A stretch of DNA of 64,000 nucleotides, from contig OU696596.1 in NCBI GenBank assembly GCA_916048095.2, positions 310,001-374,000 of the forward strand, written 5' to 3'. The notes under the pieces were generated by a model, which was given only the letters and a program-made list of their open reading frames with translations, was not told where the DNA came from and searched no databases. The stretch's first letter is position 1. The number at the start of each line of letters is the position of its first letter. This DNA is from Sacculina carcini. Its lineage: Eukaryota > Arthropoda > Thecostraca > Sacculinidae. Below, piece after piece: positions 50,401 to 62,900 of the stretch. The translations under genes were made by a program, and so were the position numbers.

Positions 50401-53400
50401 GCCCTAAGTGTTACCTAAGTGTGCCCTAAGTGTTACCTAAGTGTACCCTAAGTGTTACCTAAGTGTTACCTAAGTGTTACCTAAGTGTTACCCAAGTGTT
50501 ACCTAAGTGTGCCCTAAGTGTTACCTAAGTGTGCCCTAAGTGTGCCCTAAGTGTTACCTAAGTGTACCCTTAGTGTTACCCAAGTGTTACCTAAGTGTTA
50601 CCTAAGTGTTACCTAAGTGTGCCCTAAGTGTTACCTAAGTGTGCCCTAAGTGTTACCTAAGTGTGCCCTAAGTGTTACCCAAGTGTGCCCTAAGTGTTAC
50701 CCAAGTGTGCCCTAAGTGTTACCTAAGTGTGCCCTAAGTGTGCCCTAAGTGTTACCTAAGTGTACCATAAGTGTTACCTAAGTGTGCCCTAAGTGTTACC
50801 TAAGTGTGCCCTAAGTGTTACCTAAGTGTGCCCCAAGTGTTACCTAAGTGTGCCCTAAGTGTTACCTAAGTGTACCCTAAGTGTTACCTAAGTGTTACCT
50901 AAGTGTGCCCTAAGTGTTACCCAAGTGTGCCCTAAGTGTTACCTAAGTGTGCCCCAAGTGTTACCTAAGTGTGCCCTAAGTGTTAACTAAGTGTTACCTA
51001 AGTGTGCCCTAAGTGTTACCTAAGTGTGCCCTAAGTGTTACCTAAGTGTTACCTAAGTGTTACCTAAGTGTTACCTAAGTGTCACCTAAGTGTGCCCTAA
51101 GTGTTACCCAAGTGTTACCTAAGTGTTACCTAAGTGTTACCTAAGTGTTACCTAAGTATTACCTAAGTGTTACCTAAGTGTGCCCTAAGTGTTACCTAAG
51201 TGTGCCCTAACTGTTACCTAAGTGTGCCCTAACTGTTACCTAAGTGTGCCCTAAGTGTTACCTAAGTGTGCCCTAAGTGTTACCTAAGTGTACCCTTAGT
51301 GTTACCTAAGTGTTACCTAAGTGTTAACTAAGTCTTACTTAAGTGTTACCTAAGTGTTACCTAAGTGTTACCTAAGTGTGCCCTAAGTGTTACCTAAGTG
51401 TACCCTTAGTGTTACCTAAGTGTTACCTAAGTGTTAACTAAGTGTTACTTAAGTGTTACCTAAGTGTTACCTAAGTGTTACCTAAGTGTGCCCTAAGTGT
51501 TACCTAAGTGTGCCCTAAGTGTTACCTAAGTGTGCCCTAAGTGTTACCTAAGTGTTACCTAAGTGTTACCTAAGTGTTACCTAAGTGTGCCCTAAGTGTT
51601 ACCTAAGTGTGCCCTAAGTGTTACCTAAGTGTGCCCTAAGTGTTACCTAAGTGTGCCCTAATTGTTACCTAAGTGTGCCCTAAGTGTTACCTAAGTGTGC
51701 CCTAAGTGTTACCTAAGTGTGCCCTAAGTGTTACCTAAGTGTGCTCTAAGTGTTACCTAAGTGTGCCCTAAGTGTTACCTAAGTGTGCCCTAAGTGTTAC
51801 CTAAGTGTACCCTAAGTGTTACCTAAGTGTGGCCTAAGTGTTACCTAAGTGTGCCCCAAGTGTTACCTAAGTGTGCCCTAAGTGTTAACTAAGTGTTACC
51901 TGAGTGTGCCCTAAGTGTTACCTAAGTGTACCCTAAGTGTTACCTAAGAGTTACCTAAGTGTTACATAAGTGTTACCTAAGTGTGCCCTAAGTGTTACCC
52001 AAGTGTTACCTAAGTGTTCCCTAAGTGTTATCTAAGTGTGCCCTAAGTGTTACCTAAGTGTGCCCTAAATGTTACCCAAGTGTGCCCTAAGTGTTACCTA
52101 AGTGTGCCCCAAGTGTTACCTAAGTGTGCCCTAAGTGTTACCTAAGTGTACCCTAAGTGTTACCTAAGTGTTACCTAAGTGTGCCCTAAGTGTTACCCAA
52201 GTGTGCCCTAAGTGTTACCTAAGTGTGCCCCAAGTGTTACCTAAGTTTGCCCTAAGTGTTAACTAAGTGTTACCTAAGTGTGCCCTAAGTGTTACCTAAG
52301 TGTGCCCTAAGTGTTACCTAAGTGTTACCTAAGTGTTACCTAAGTGTTACCTAAGTGTGCCCTAAGTGTTACCCAAGTGTTACCTAAGTGTTACCTAAGT
52401 GTTACCTAAGTGTTACCTAAGTATTACCTAAGTGTTACCTAAGTGTGCCCTAAGTGTTACCTAAGTGTGCCCTAACTGTTACCTAAGTGTGCCCTAACTG
52501 TTACCTAAGTGTGCCCTAAGTGTTACCTAAGTGTGCCCTAAGTGTTACCTAAGTGTACCCTTAGTGTTACCTAAGTGTTACCTAAGTGTTGCCTAAGTGT
52601 TAACTAAGTGTTACCTAAGTGTGCCCTAAGTGTTACCTAAGTGTGCCCTAAGTGTTACCTAAGTGTGCCCTAAGTGTTACCTAAGTGTGCCCTAAGTGTT
52701 ACCTAAGTGTGCCCTAAGTGTTACCTAAGTGTGCTTTAAGTGTTACCTAAGTGTGCCCTAAGTGTTACCTAAGTGTGCCCTAAGTGTTACCTAAGTGTAC
52801 CCTAAGTGTTACCTAAGTGTGGCCTAAGTGTTACCTAAGTGTGCCCCAAGTGTTACCTAAGTGTGCCCTAAGTGTTAACTAAGTGTTACCTAAGTGTGCC
52901 CTAAGTGTTAGCTAAGTGTACCATGAGTGTTACCTAAGTGTTACCTAAGTGTTACCTAAGTGTTACCTAAGAGTTACCTAAGTGTTACATATGTGTTACC
53001 TAAGTGTGCCCTAAGTGTTACCTAAGTGTGCGCTAAGTGTTACCTAAGTGTTACCTAAGTGTGCCCTAAGTGTTACCTAAGTGTGCCCTAAGTGTTACCT
53101 AAGTGTGCCCTAAGTGTTACCTAAGTGTGCCCTAAGTGTTACCCAAGTGTGCCCTAAGTGTTACCTAAGTGTGCCCTAAGTGTTACCTAAGTGTGCCCCA
53201 AGTGTTACCTAAGTGTGCCCTAAGTGTTAACTAAGTGTTACCTAAGTGTGCCCTAAGTGTTACCTAAGTGTGCCCTAACTGTTACCTAAGTGTGCCCTAA
53301 CTGTTACCTAAGTGTGCCCTAAGTGTTACCTAAGTGTGCCCTAAGTGTTACCTAAGTGTTACCTAAGTGTGCCCTAAGTGTTACCCAAGTGTTACCTAAG

Positions 53401-54068
53401 TGTTACCTAAGTGTTACCTAAGTGTTACCTAAGTATTACCTAAGTGTTACCTAAGTGTGCCCTAAGTGTTACCTAAGTGTGCCCTAACTGTTACCTAAGT
53501 GTGCCCTAAGTGTTACCTAAGTGTGCCCTAAGTGTTACCTAAGTGTGCCCTAAGTGTTACCTAAGTGTGCCCTAAGTGTGCCCTAAGTGTTACCTAAGTG
53601 TGCCCTAAGTGTTACCTAAGTGTGCCCTAAGTGTTACCTAAGTGTTACTTAAGTGTTACCCAAGTGTGCCCTAAGTGTTACCTAAGTGTGCCCTAAGTGT
53701 TACCTAAGTGTGCCCTAAGTGTTACCTAAGTGTACCCTAAGTGTTACCTAAGTGTTACCTAAGTGTTACCTAAGTGTTACCCAAGTGTTACCTAAGTGTG
53801 CCCTAAGTGTTACCTAAGTGTGCCCTAAGTGTGCCCTAAGTGTTACCTAAGTGTACCCTTAGTGTTACCCAAGTGTTACCTAAGTGTTACCTAAGTGTTA
53901 CCTAAGTGTGCCCTAAGTGTTACCTAAGTGTGCCCTAAGTGTTACCTAAGTGTGCCCTAAGTGTTACCCAAGTGTGCCCTAAGTGTTACCCAAGTGTGCC
54001 CTAAGTGTTACCTAAGTGTGCCCTAAGTGTGCCCTAAGTGTTACCTAAGTGTACCATAAGTGTTACCT
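47491..54068. repeat. 3289-bp higher-order repeat, two complete tandem copies
   Basis: Two adjacent 299-monomer copies lie at about 47491-50779 and 50780-54068. Matching markers spaced 3289 bp apart are GTGCCCC (47539, 50828), GTCACC (47792, 51081), AAGTCTT (48041, 51330), CATATG (49699, 52988) and GTATTACC (50142, 53431). Agreement fails just before 47491 and just after 54068, so the second copy starts where the first ends, as in a classic unequal-crossover tandem duplication. A few substitutions separate the copies, for example TTAC against ACCC near 48635/51929. Confidence 0.9.
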
Positions 54069-54530
54069 AAGTGTTACCTAAGTGTTACCTAAGTGTTACC
54101 TAAGTGTTACCTAAGAGTTACCTAAGTGTTACATAAGTGTTACCTAAGTGTGCCCTAAGTGTTACCTAAGTGTGCCCTAAGTGTTACCTAAGTGTGCCCT
54201 AAGTGTTACCTAAGTGTGCCCTAAGTGTTACCTAAGTGTGCCCTAAGTGTGCCCTAAGTGTTACCTAAGTGTACCATAAGTGTTACCTAAGTGTTACCTA
54301 AGTGTTACCTAAGTGTTACCTAAGTGTTACCTAAGTGTTACCTAAGTGTTACCCAAGTGTTACCTAAGTGTGCCCTAAGTGTTACCTAAGTGTGCCCTAA
54401 GTGTGCCCTAAGTGTTACCTAAGTGTACCCTTAGTGTTACCCAAGTGTTACCTAAGTGTTAACTAAGTGTTACCTAAGTGTGCCCTAAGTGTTACCTAAG
54501 TGTGCCCTAAGTGTTACCTAAGTGTGCCCT

Positions 54531-56760
54531 AAGTGTTACCCAAGTGTGCCCTAAGTGTTACCTAAGTGTGCCCTAAGTGTTACCTAAGTGTGCCCCAAGT
54601 GTTACCTAAGTGTGCCCTAAGTGTTACCTAAGTGTACCCTAAGTGTTACCTAAGTGTTACCTAAGTGTGCCCTAAGTGTTACCCAAGTGTGCCCTAAGTG
54701 TTACCTAAGTGTGCCCCAAGTGTTACCTAAGTGTGCCCTAAGTGTTACCTAAGTGTTACCTAAGTGTGCCCTAAGTGTTACCTAAGTGTGCCCTAAGTGT
54801 TACCTAAGTGTTACCTAAGTGTTACCTAAGTGTCACCTAAGTGTGCCCTAAGTGTTACCCAAGTGTTACCTAAGTGTTACCTAAGTGTTACCTAAGTGTT
54901 ACCTAAGTATTACCTAAGTGTTACCTAAGTGTGCCCTAAGTGTTACCTAAGTGTGCCCTAACTGTTACCTAAGTGTGCCCTAACTGTTACCTAAGTGTGC
55001 CCTAAGTGTTACCTAAGTGTGCCCTAAGTGTTACCTAAGTGTTACCTAAGTGTTACCTAAGTGTCACCTAAGTGTTACCTAAGTGTTACCTAAGTGTGCC
55101 CTAAGTGTTACCTAAGTGTACCCTAAGTGTTACCTAAGTGTTACCTAAGTGTTAACTAAGTGTTACTTAAGTGTTACCTAAGTGTTACCTAAGTGTTACC
55201 TAAGTGTGCCCTAAGTGTTACCTAAGTGTGCCCTAAGTGTTACCTAAGTGTGCCCTAAGTGTTACCTAAGTGTTACCTAAGTGTTACCTAAGTGTTACCT
55301 AAGTGTGCCCTAAGTGTTACCTAAGTGTGCCCTAAGTGTTACCTAAGTGTGCCCTAAGTGTTACCTAAGTGTGCCCTAATTGTTACCTAAGTGTGCCCTA
55401 AGTGTTACCTAAGTGTGCCCTAAGTGTTACCTAAGTGTGCCCTAAGTGTTACCTAAGTGTGCTCTAAGTGTTACCTAAGTGTGCCCTAAGTGTTACCTAA
55501 GTGTGCCCTAAGTGTTACCTAAGTGTGCCCTAAGTGTTACCTAAGTGTGGCCTAAGTGTTACCTAAGTGTGCCCCAAGTGTTACCTAAGTGTGCCCTAAG
55601 TGTTAACTAAGTGTTACCTGAGTGTGCCCTAAGTGTTACCTAAGTGTACCCTAAGTGTTACCTAAGAGTTACCTAAGTGTTACATAAGTGTTACCTAAGT
55701 GTGCCCTAAGTGTTACCCAAGTGTTACCTAAGTGTTCCCTAAGTGTTATCTAAGTGTGCCCTAAGTGTTACCTAAGTGTGCCCTAAATGTTACCCAAGTG
55801 TGCCCTAAGTGTTACCTAAGTGTGCCCCAAGTGTTACCTAAGTGTGCCCTAAGTGTTACCTAAGTGTACCCTAAGTGTTACCTAAGTGTTACCTAAGTGT
55901 GCCCTAAGTGTTACCCAAGTGTGCCCTAAGTGTTACCTAAGTGTGCCCCAAGTGTTACCTAAGTTTGCCCTAAGTGTTAACTAAGTGTTACCTAAGTGTG
56001 CCCTAAGTGTTACCTAAGTGTGCCCTAAGTGTTACCTAAGTGTTACCTAAGTGTTACCTAAGTGTTACCTAAGTGTGCCCTAAGTGTTACCCAAGTGTTA
56101 CCTAAGTGTTACCTAAGTGTTACCTAAGTGTTACCTAAGTATTACCTAAGTGTTACCTAAGTGTGCCCTAAGTGTTACCTAAGTGTGCCCTAACTGTTAC
56201 CTAAGTGTGCCCTAACTGTTACCTAAGTGTGCCCTAAGTGTTACCTAAGTGTGCCCTAAGTGTTACCTAAGTGTACCCTTAGTGTTACCTAAGTGTTACC
56301 TAAGTGTTGCCTAAGTGTTAACTAAGTGTTACCTAAGTGTGCCCTAAGTGTTACCTAAGTGTGCCCTAAGTGTTACCTAAGTGTGCCCTAAGTGTTACCT
56401 AAGTGTGCCCTAAGTGTTACCTAAGTGTGCCCTAAGTGTTACCTAAGTGTGCTTTAAGTGTTACCTAAGTGTGCCCTAAGTGTTACCTAAGTGTGCCCTA
56501 AGTGTTACCTAAGTGTACCCTAAGTGTTACCTAAGTGTGGCCTAAGTGTTACCTAAGTGTGCCCCAAGTGTTACCTAAGTGTGCCCTAAGTGTTACCTAA
56601 GTGTTACCTAAGTGTGCCCTAAGTGTTAGCTAAGTGTACCATGAGTGTTACCTAAGTGTGACCTAAGTGTTACCTAAGTGTTACCTAAGAGTTACCTAAG
56701 TGTTACATATGTGTTACCTAAGTGTGCCCTAAGTGTTACCTAAGTGTGCGCTAAGTGTTA
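54531..56760. repeat. Third, partial and rearranged copy of the 3.3-kb block
   Basis: Markers match the copy at 50780-54068, first at offset 3751 bp (GTCACC at 51081 and 54832), then at 3718 bp (CTAATTG at 51660 and 55378, CATATG at 52988 and 56706). Three monomers are therefore lost around 55030-55100. There an extra run of A monomers with a second GTCACC (about 55063) replaces the CCTTAG ... AAGTCTT segment. The copy ends near the off-register junction at 56896. Confidence 0.75.
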
Positions 56761-56895
56761 CCTAAATGTTACCCAAGTGTGCCCTAAGTGTTACCTAAGT
56801 GTGCCCCAAGTGTTACCTAAGTGTGCCCTAAGTGTTACCTAAGTGTGCCCCAAGTGTTACCTAAGTGTGCCCTAAGTGTTAACTAAGTGTTACCT

Positions 56896-56902
56896 AAGTG
56901 TT
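56896..56902. repeat. Single 7-bp monomer, off-register junction
   Basis: AAGT starts at 56896 and next at 56903, only 7 bp later (TAAGTGTTAAGTG), so 4 bp are missing. The left side continues a block normally followed by TGCCC and CTAACTG. The right side joins a block leading to GTGGCC. This looks like a join between two unrelated blocks rather than a simple slip. The new register then holds to the end of the window. I found no other length-variant monomer. Confidence 0.9.
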
Positions 56903-59900
56903 AAGTGTTACCTAAGTGTTACCTAAGTGTTACCTAAGTGTGGCCTAAGTGTTACCTAAGTGTGCCCCAAGTGTTACCTAAGTGTGCCCTAAGTGTTAAC
57001 TAAGTGTTACCTAAGTGTGCCCTAAGTGTTAGCTAAGTGTACCATGAGTGTTACCTAAGTGTTACCTAAGTGTTACCTAAGTGTTACCTAAGAGTTACCT
57101 AAGTGTTACATATGTGTTACCTAAGTGTGCCCTAAGTGTTACCTAAGTGTGCGCTAAGTGTTACCTAAGTGTTACCTAAGTGTGCCCTAAGTGTTACCTA
57201 AGTGTGCCCTAAGTGTTACCTAAGTGTGCCCTAAGTGTTACCTAAGTGTGCCCTAAGTGTTACCTAAGTGTGCCCTAAGTGTTACCTAAGTGTGCCCTAA
57301 GTGTTACCTAAGTGTGCCCCAAGTGTTACCTAAGTGTGCCCTAAGTGTTAACTAAGTGTTACCTAAGTGTGCCCTAAGTGTTACCTAAGTGTGCCCTAAC
57401 TGTTACCTAAGTGTGCCCTAACTGTTACCTAAGTGTGCCCTAAGTGTTACCTAAGTGTGCCCTAAGTGTTACCTAAGTGTTACCTAAGTGTGCCCTAAGT
57501 GTTACCTAAGTGTGCCCTAAGTGTTACCTAAGTGTGCCCTAAGTGTTACCTAAGTGTGCTCTAAGTGTTACCTAAGTGTGCCCTAAGTGTTACCTAAGTG
57601 TGCCCTAAGTGTTACCTAAGTGTACCCTAAGTGTTACCTAAGTGTGGCCTAAGTGTTACCTAAGTGTGCCCCAAGTGTTACCTAAGTGTGCCCTAAGTGT
57701 TAACTAAGTGTTACCTGAGTGTGCCCTAAGTGTTACCTAAGTGTACCCTAAGTGTTACCTAAGAGTTACCTAAGTGTTACATAAGTGTTACCTAAGTGTG
57801 CCCTAAGTGTTACCCAAGTGTTACCTAAGTGTTCCCTAAGTGTTATCTAAGTGTGCCCTAAGTGTTACCTAAGTGTGCCCTAAATGTTACCCAAGTGTGC
57901 CCTAAGTGTTACCTAAGTGTGCCCCAAGTGTTACCTAAGTGTGCCCTAAGTGTTACCTAAGTGTACCCTAAGTGTTACCTAAGTGTTACCTAAGTGTGCC
58001 CTAAGTGTTACCCAAGTGTGCCCTAAGTGTTACCTAAGTGTGCCCCAAGTGTTACCTAAGTTTGCCCTAAGTGTTAACTAAGTGTTACCTAAGTGTGCCC
58101 TAAGTGTTACCTAAGTGTGCCCTAAGTGTTACCTAAGTGTTACCTAAGTTTTACCTAAGTGTTACCTAAGTGTGCCCTAAGTGTTACCCAAGTGTTACCT
58201 AAGTGTTACCTAAGTGTTACCTAAGTGTTACCTAAGTATTACCTAAGTGTTACCTAAGTGTGCCCTAAGTGTTACCTAAGTGTGCCCTAACTGTTACCTA
58301 AGTGTGCCCTAACTGTTACCTAAGTGTGCCCTAAGTGTTACCTAAGTGTGCCCTAAGTGTTACCTAAGTGTACCCTTAGTGTTACCTAAGTGTTACCTAA
58401 GTGTTGCCTAAGTGTTAACTAAGTGTTACCTAAGTGTGCCCTAAGTGTTACCTAAGTGTGCCCTAAGTGTTACCTAAGTGTGCCCTAAGTGTTACCTAAG
58501 TGTGCCCTAAGTGTTAACTAAGTGTTACCTAAGTGTGCCCTAAGTGTTACCTAAGTGTGCCCTAACTGTTACCTAAGTGTGCCCTAACTGTTACCTAAGT
58601 GTGCCCTAAGTGTTACCTAAGTGTGCCCTAAGTGTTACCTAAGTGTTACCTAAGTGTGCCCTAAGTGTTACCTAAGTGTGCCCTAAGTGTTACCTAAGTG
58701 TGCCCTAAGTGTTACCTAAGTGTGCTCTAAGTGTTACCTAAGTGTGCCCTAAGTGTTACCTAAGTGTGCCCTAAGTGTTACCTAAGTGTACCCTAAGTGT
58801 TACCTAAGTGTGGCCTAAGTGTTACCTAAGTGTGCCCCAAGTGTTACCTAAGTGTGCCCTAAGTGTTAACTAAGTGTTACCTGAGTGTGCCCTAAGTGTT
58901 ACCTAAGTGTACCCTAAGTGTTACCTAAGAGTTACCTAAGTGTTACATAAGTGTTACCTAAGTGTGCCCTAAGTGTTACCCAAGTGTTACCTAAGTGTTC
59001 CCTAAGTGTTATCTAAGTGTGCCCTAAGTGTTACCTAAGTGTGCCCTAAATGTTACCCAAGTGTGCCCTAAGTGTTACCTAAGTGTGCCCCAAGTGTTAC
59101 CTAAGTGTGCCCTAAGTGTTACCTAAGTGTACCCTAAGTGTTACCTAAGTGTTACCTAAGTGTGCCCTAAGTGTTACCCAAGTGTGCCCTAAGTGTTACC
59201 TAAGTGTGCCCCAAGTGTTACCTAAGTTTGCCCTAAGTGTTAACTAAGTGTTACCTAAGTGTGCCCTAAGTGTTACCTAAGTGTGCCCTAAGTGTTACCT
59301 AAGTGTTACCTAAGTTTTACCTAAGTGTTACCTAAGTGTGCCCTAAGTGTTACCCAAGTGTTACCTAAGTGTTACCTAAGTGTTACCTAAGTGTTACCTA
59401 AGTGTTACCTAAGTGTTACCTAAGTGTGCCCTAAGTGTTACCTAAGTGTGCCCTAACTGTTACCTAAGTGTGCCCTAACTGTTACCTAAGTGTGCCCTAA
59501 GTGTTACCTAAGTGTGCCCTAAGTGTTACCTAAGTGTACCCTTAGTGTTACCTAAGTGTTACCTAAGTGTTGCCTAAGTGTTAACTAAGTGTTACCTAAG
59601 TGTGCCCTAAGTGTTACCTAAGTGTGCCCTAAGTGTTACCTAAGTGTGCCCTAAGTGTTACCTAAGTGTGCCCTAAGTGTTACCTAAGTGTGCCCTAAGT
59701 GTTACCTAAGTGTGCTTTAAGTGTTACCTAAGTGTGCCCTAAGTGTTACCTAAGTGTGCCCTAAGTGTTACCTAAGTGTACCCTAAGTGTTACCTAAGTG
59801 TGGCCTAAGTGTTACCTAAGTGTGCCCCAAGTGTTACCTAAGTGTGCCCTAAGTGTTAACTAAGTGTTACCTAAGTGTGCCCTAAGTGTTAGCTAAGTGT

Positions 59901-62900
59901 ACCATGAGTGTTACCTAAGTGTTACCTAAGTGTTACCTAAGTGTTACCTAAGAGTTACCTAAGTGTTACATATGTGTTACCTAAGTGTGCCCTAAGTGTT
60001 ACCTAAGTGTGCGCTAAGTGTTACCTAAGTGTTACCTAAGTGTGCCCTAAGTGTTACCTAAGTGTGCCCTAAGTGTTACCTAAGTGTGCCCTAAGTGTTA
60101 CCTAAGTGTGCCCTAAGTGTTACCCAAGTGTGCCCTAAGTGTTACCTAAGTGTGCCCTAAGTGTTACCTAAGTGTGCCCCAAGTGTTACCTAAGTGTGCC
60201 CTAAGTGTTAACTAAGTGTTACCTAAGTGTGCCCTAAGTGTTACCTAAGTGTGCCCTAACTGTTACCTAAGTGTGCCCTAACTGTTACCTAAGTGTGCCC
60301 TAAGTGTTACCTAAGTGTGCCCTAAGTGTTACCTAAGTGTTACCTAAGTGTGCCCTAAGTGTTACCCAAGTGTTACCTAAGTGTTACCTAAGTGTTACCT
60401 AAGTGTTACCTAAGTATTACCTAAGTGTTACCTAAGTGTGCCCTAAGTGTTACCTAAGTGTGCCCTAACTGTTACCTAAGTGTGCCCTAACTGTTACCTA
60501 AGTGTGCCCTAAGTGTTACCTAAGTGTGCCCTAAGTGTTACCTAAGTGTACCCTTAGTGTTACCTAAGTGTTACCTAAGTGTTAACTAAGTGTTACTTAA
60601 GTGTTACCCAAGTGTGCCCTAAGTGTTACCTAAGTGTGCCCTAAGTGTTACCTAAGTGTGCCCTAAGTGTTACCGAAGTGTACCCTAAGTGTTACCTAAG
60701 TGTTACCTAAGTGTTACCTAAGTGTTACCCAATTGTTACCTAAGTGTGCCCTAAGTGTTACCTAAGTGTGCCCTAAGTGTGCCCTAAGTGTTACCTAAGT
60801 GTACCCTTAGTGTTACCCAAGTGTTACCTAAGTGTTACCTAAGTGTTACCTAAGTGTGCCTTAAGTGTTACCTAAGTGTGCCCTAAGTGTTACCTAAGTG
60901 TGCCCTAAGTGTTACCCAAGTGTGCCCTAAGTGTTACCCAAGTGTGCCCTAAGTGTTACCTAAGTGTGCCCTAAGTGTGCCCTAAGTGTTACCTAAGTGT
61001 ACCATAAGTGTTACCTAAGTGTTACCTAAGTGTTACCTAAGTGTTACCTAAGTGTTACCTAAGAGTTACCTAAGTGTTACATAAGTGTTACCTAAGTGTG
61101 CCCTAAGTGTTACCTAAGTGTGCCCTAAGTGTTACCTAAGTGTGCCCTAAGTGTTACCTAAGTGTGCCCTAAGTGTTACCTAAGTGTGCCCTAAGTGTTA
61201 CCTAAGTGTGCCCTAAGTGTTAACTAAGTGTTACCTAAGTGTGCCCTAAGTGTTACCTAAGTGTGCCCTAACTGTTACCTAAGTGTGCCCTAACTGTTAC
61301 CTAAGTGTGCCCTAAGTGTTACCTAAGTGTGCCCTAAGTGTTACCTAAGTGTTACCTAAGTGTGCCCTAAGTGTTACCCAAGTGTTACCTAAGTGTTACC
61401 TAAGTGTTACCTAAGTGTTACCTAAGTATTACCTAAGTGTTACCTAAGTGTGCCCTAAGTGTTACCTAAGTGTGCCCTAACTGTTACCTAAGTGTGCCCT
61501 AACTGTTACCTAAGTGTGCCCTAAGTGTTACCTAAGTGTGCCCTAAGTGTTACCTAAGTGTACCCTTAGTGTTACCTAAGTGTGCCCTAAGTGTTAACTA
61601 AGTGTTACCTGAGTGTGCCCTAAGTGTTACCTAAGTGTACCCTAAGTGTTACCTAAGAGTTACCTAAGTGTTACATAAGTGTTACCTAAGTGTGCCCTAA
61701 GTGTTACCCAAGTGTTACCTAAGTGTTCCCTAAGTGTTATCTAAGTGTGCCCTAAGTGTTACCTAAGTGTGCCCTAAATGTTACCCAAGTGTGCCCTAAG
61801 TGTTACCTAAGTGTGCCCCAAGTGTTACCTAAGTGTGCCCTAAGTGTTACCTAAGTGTACCCTAAGTGTTACCTAAGTGTTACCTAAGTGTGCCCTAAGT
61901 GTTACCCAAGTGTGCCCTAAGTGTTACCTAAGTGTGCCCCAAGTGTTACCTAAGTTTGCCCTAAGTGTTAACTAAGTGTTACCTAAGTGTGCCCTAAGTG
62001 TTACCTAAGTGTGCCCTAAGTGTTACCTAAGTGTTACCTAAGTGTTACCTAAGTGTTACCTAAGTGTGCCCTAAGTGTTACCCAAGTGTTACCTAAGTGT
62101 TACCTAAGTGTTACCTAAGTGTTACCTAAGTATTACCTAAGTGTTACCTAAGTGTGCCCTAAGTGTTACCTAAGTGTGCCCTAACTGTTACCTAAGTGTG
62201 CCCTAACTGTTACCTAAGTGTGCCCTAAGTGTTACCTAAGTGTGCCCTAAGTGTTACCTAAGTGTACCCTTAGTGTTACCTAAGTGTTACCTAAGTGTTG
62301 CCTAAGTGTTAACTAAGTGTTACCTAAGTGTGCCCTAAGTGTTACCTAAGTGTGCCCTAAGTGTTACCTAAGTGTGCCCTAAGTGTTACCTAAGTGTGCC
62401 CTAAGTGTTACCTAAGTGTGCCCTAAGTGTTACCTAAGTGTGCTTTAAGTGTTACCTAAGTGTGCCCTAAGTGTTACCTAAGTGTGCCCTAAGTGTTACC
62501 TAAGTGTACCCTAAGTGTTACCTAAGTGTGGCCTAAGTGTTACCTAAGTGTGCCCCAAGTGTTACCTAAGTGTGCCCTAAGTGTTAACTAAGTGTTACCT
62601 AAGTGTGCCCTAAGTGTTAGCTAAGTGTACCATGAGTGTTACCTAAGTGTTACCTAAGTGTTACCTAAGTGTTACCTAAGAGTTACCTAAGTGTTACATA
62701 TGTGTTACCTAAGTGTGCCCTAAGTGTTACCTAAGTGTGCGCTAAGTGTTACCTAAGTGTTACCTAAGTGTGCCCTAAGTGTTACCTAAGTGTGCCCTAA
62801 GTGTTACCTAAGTGTGCCCTAAGTGTTACCTAAGTGTGCCCTAAGTGTTACCCAAGTGTGCCCTAAGTGTTACCTAAGTGTGCCCTAAGTGTTACCTAAG

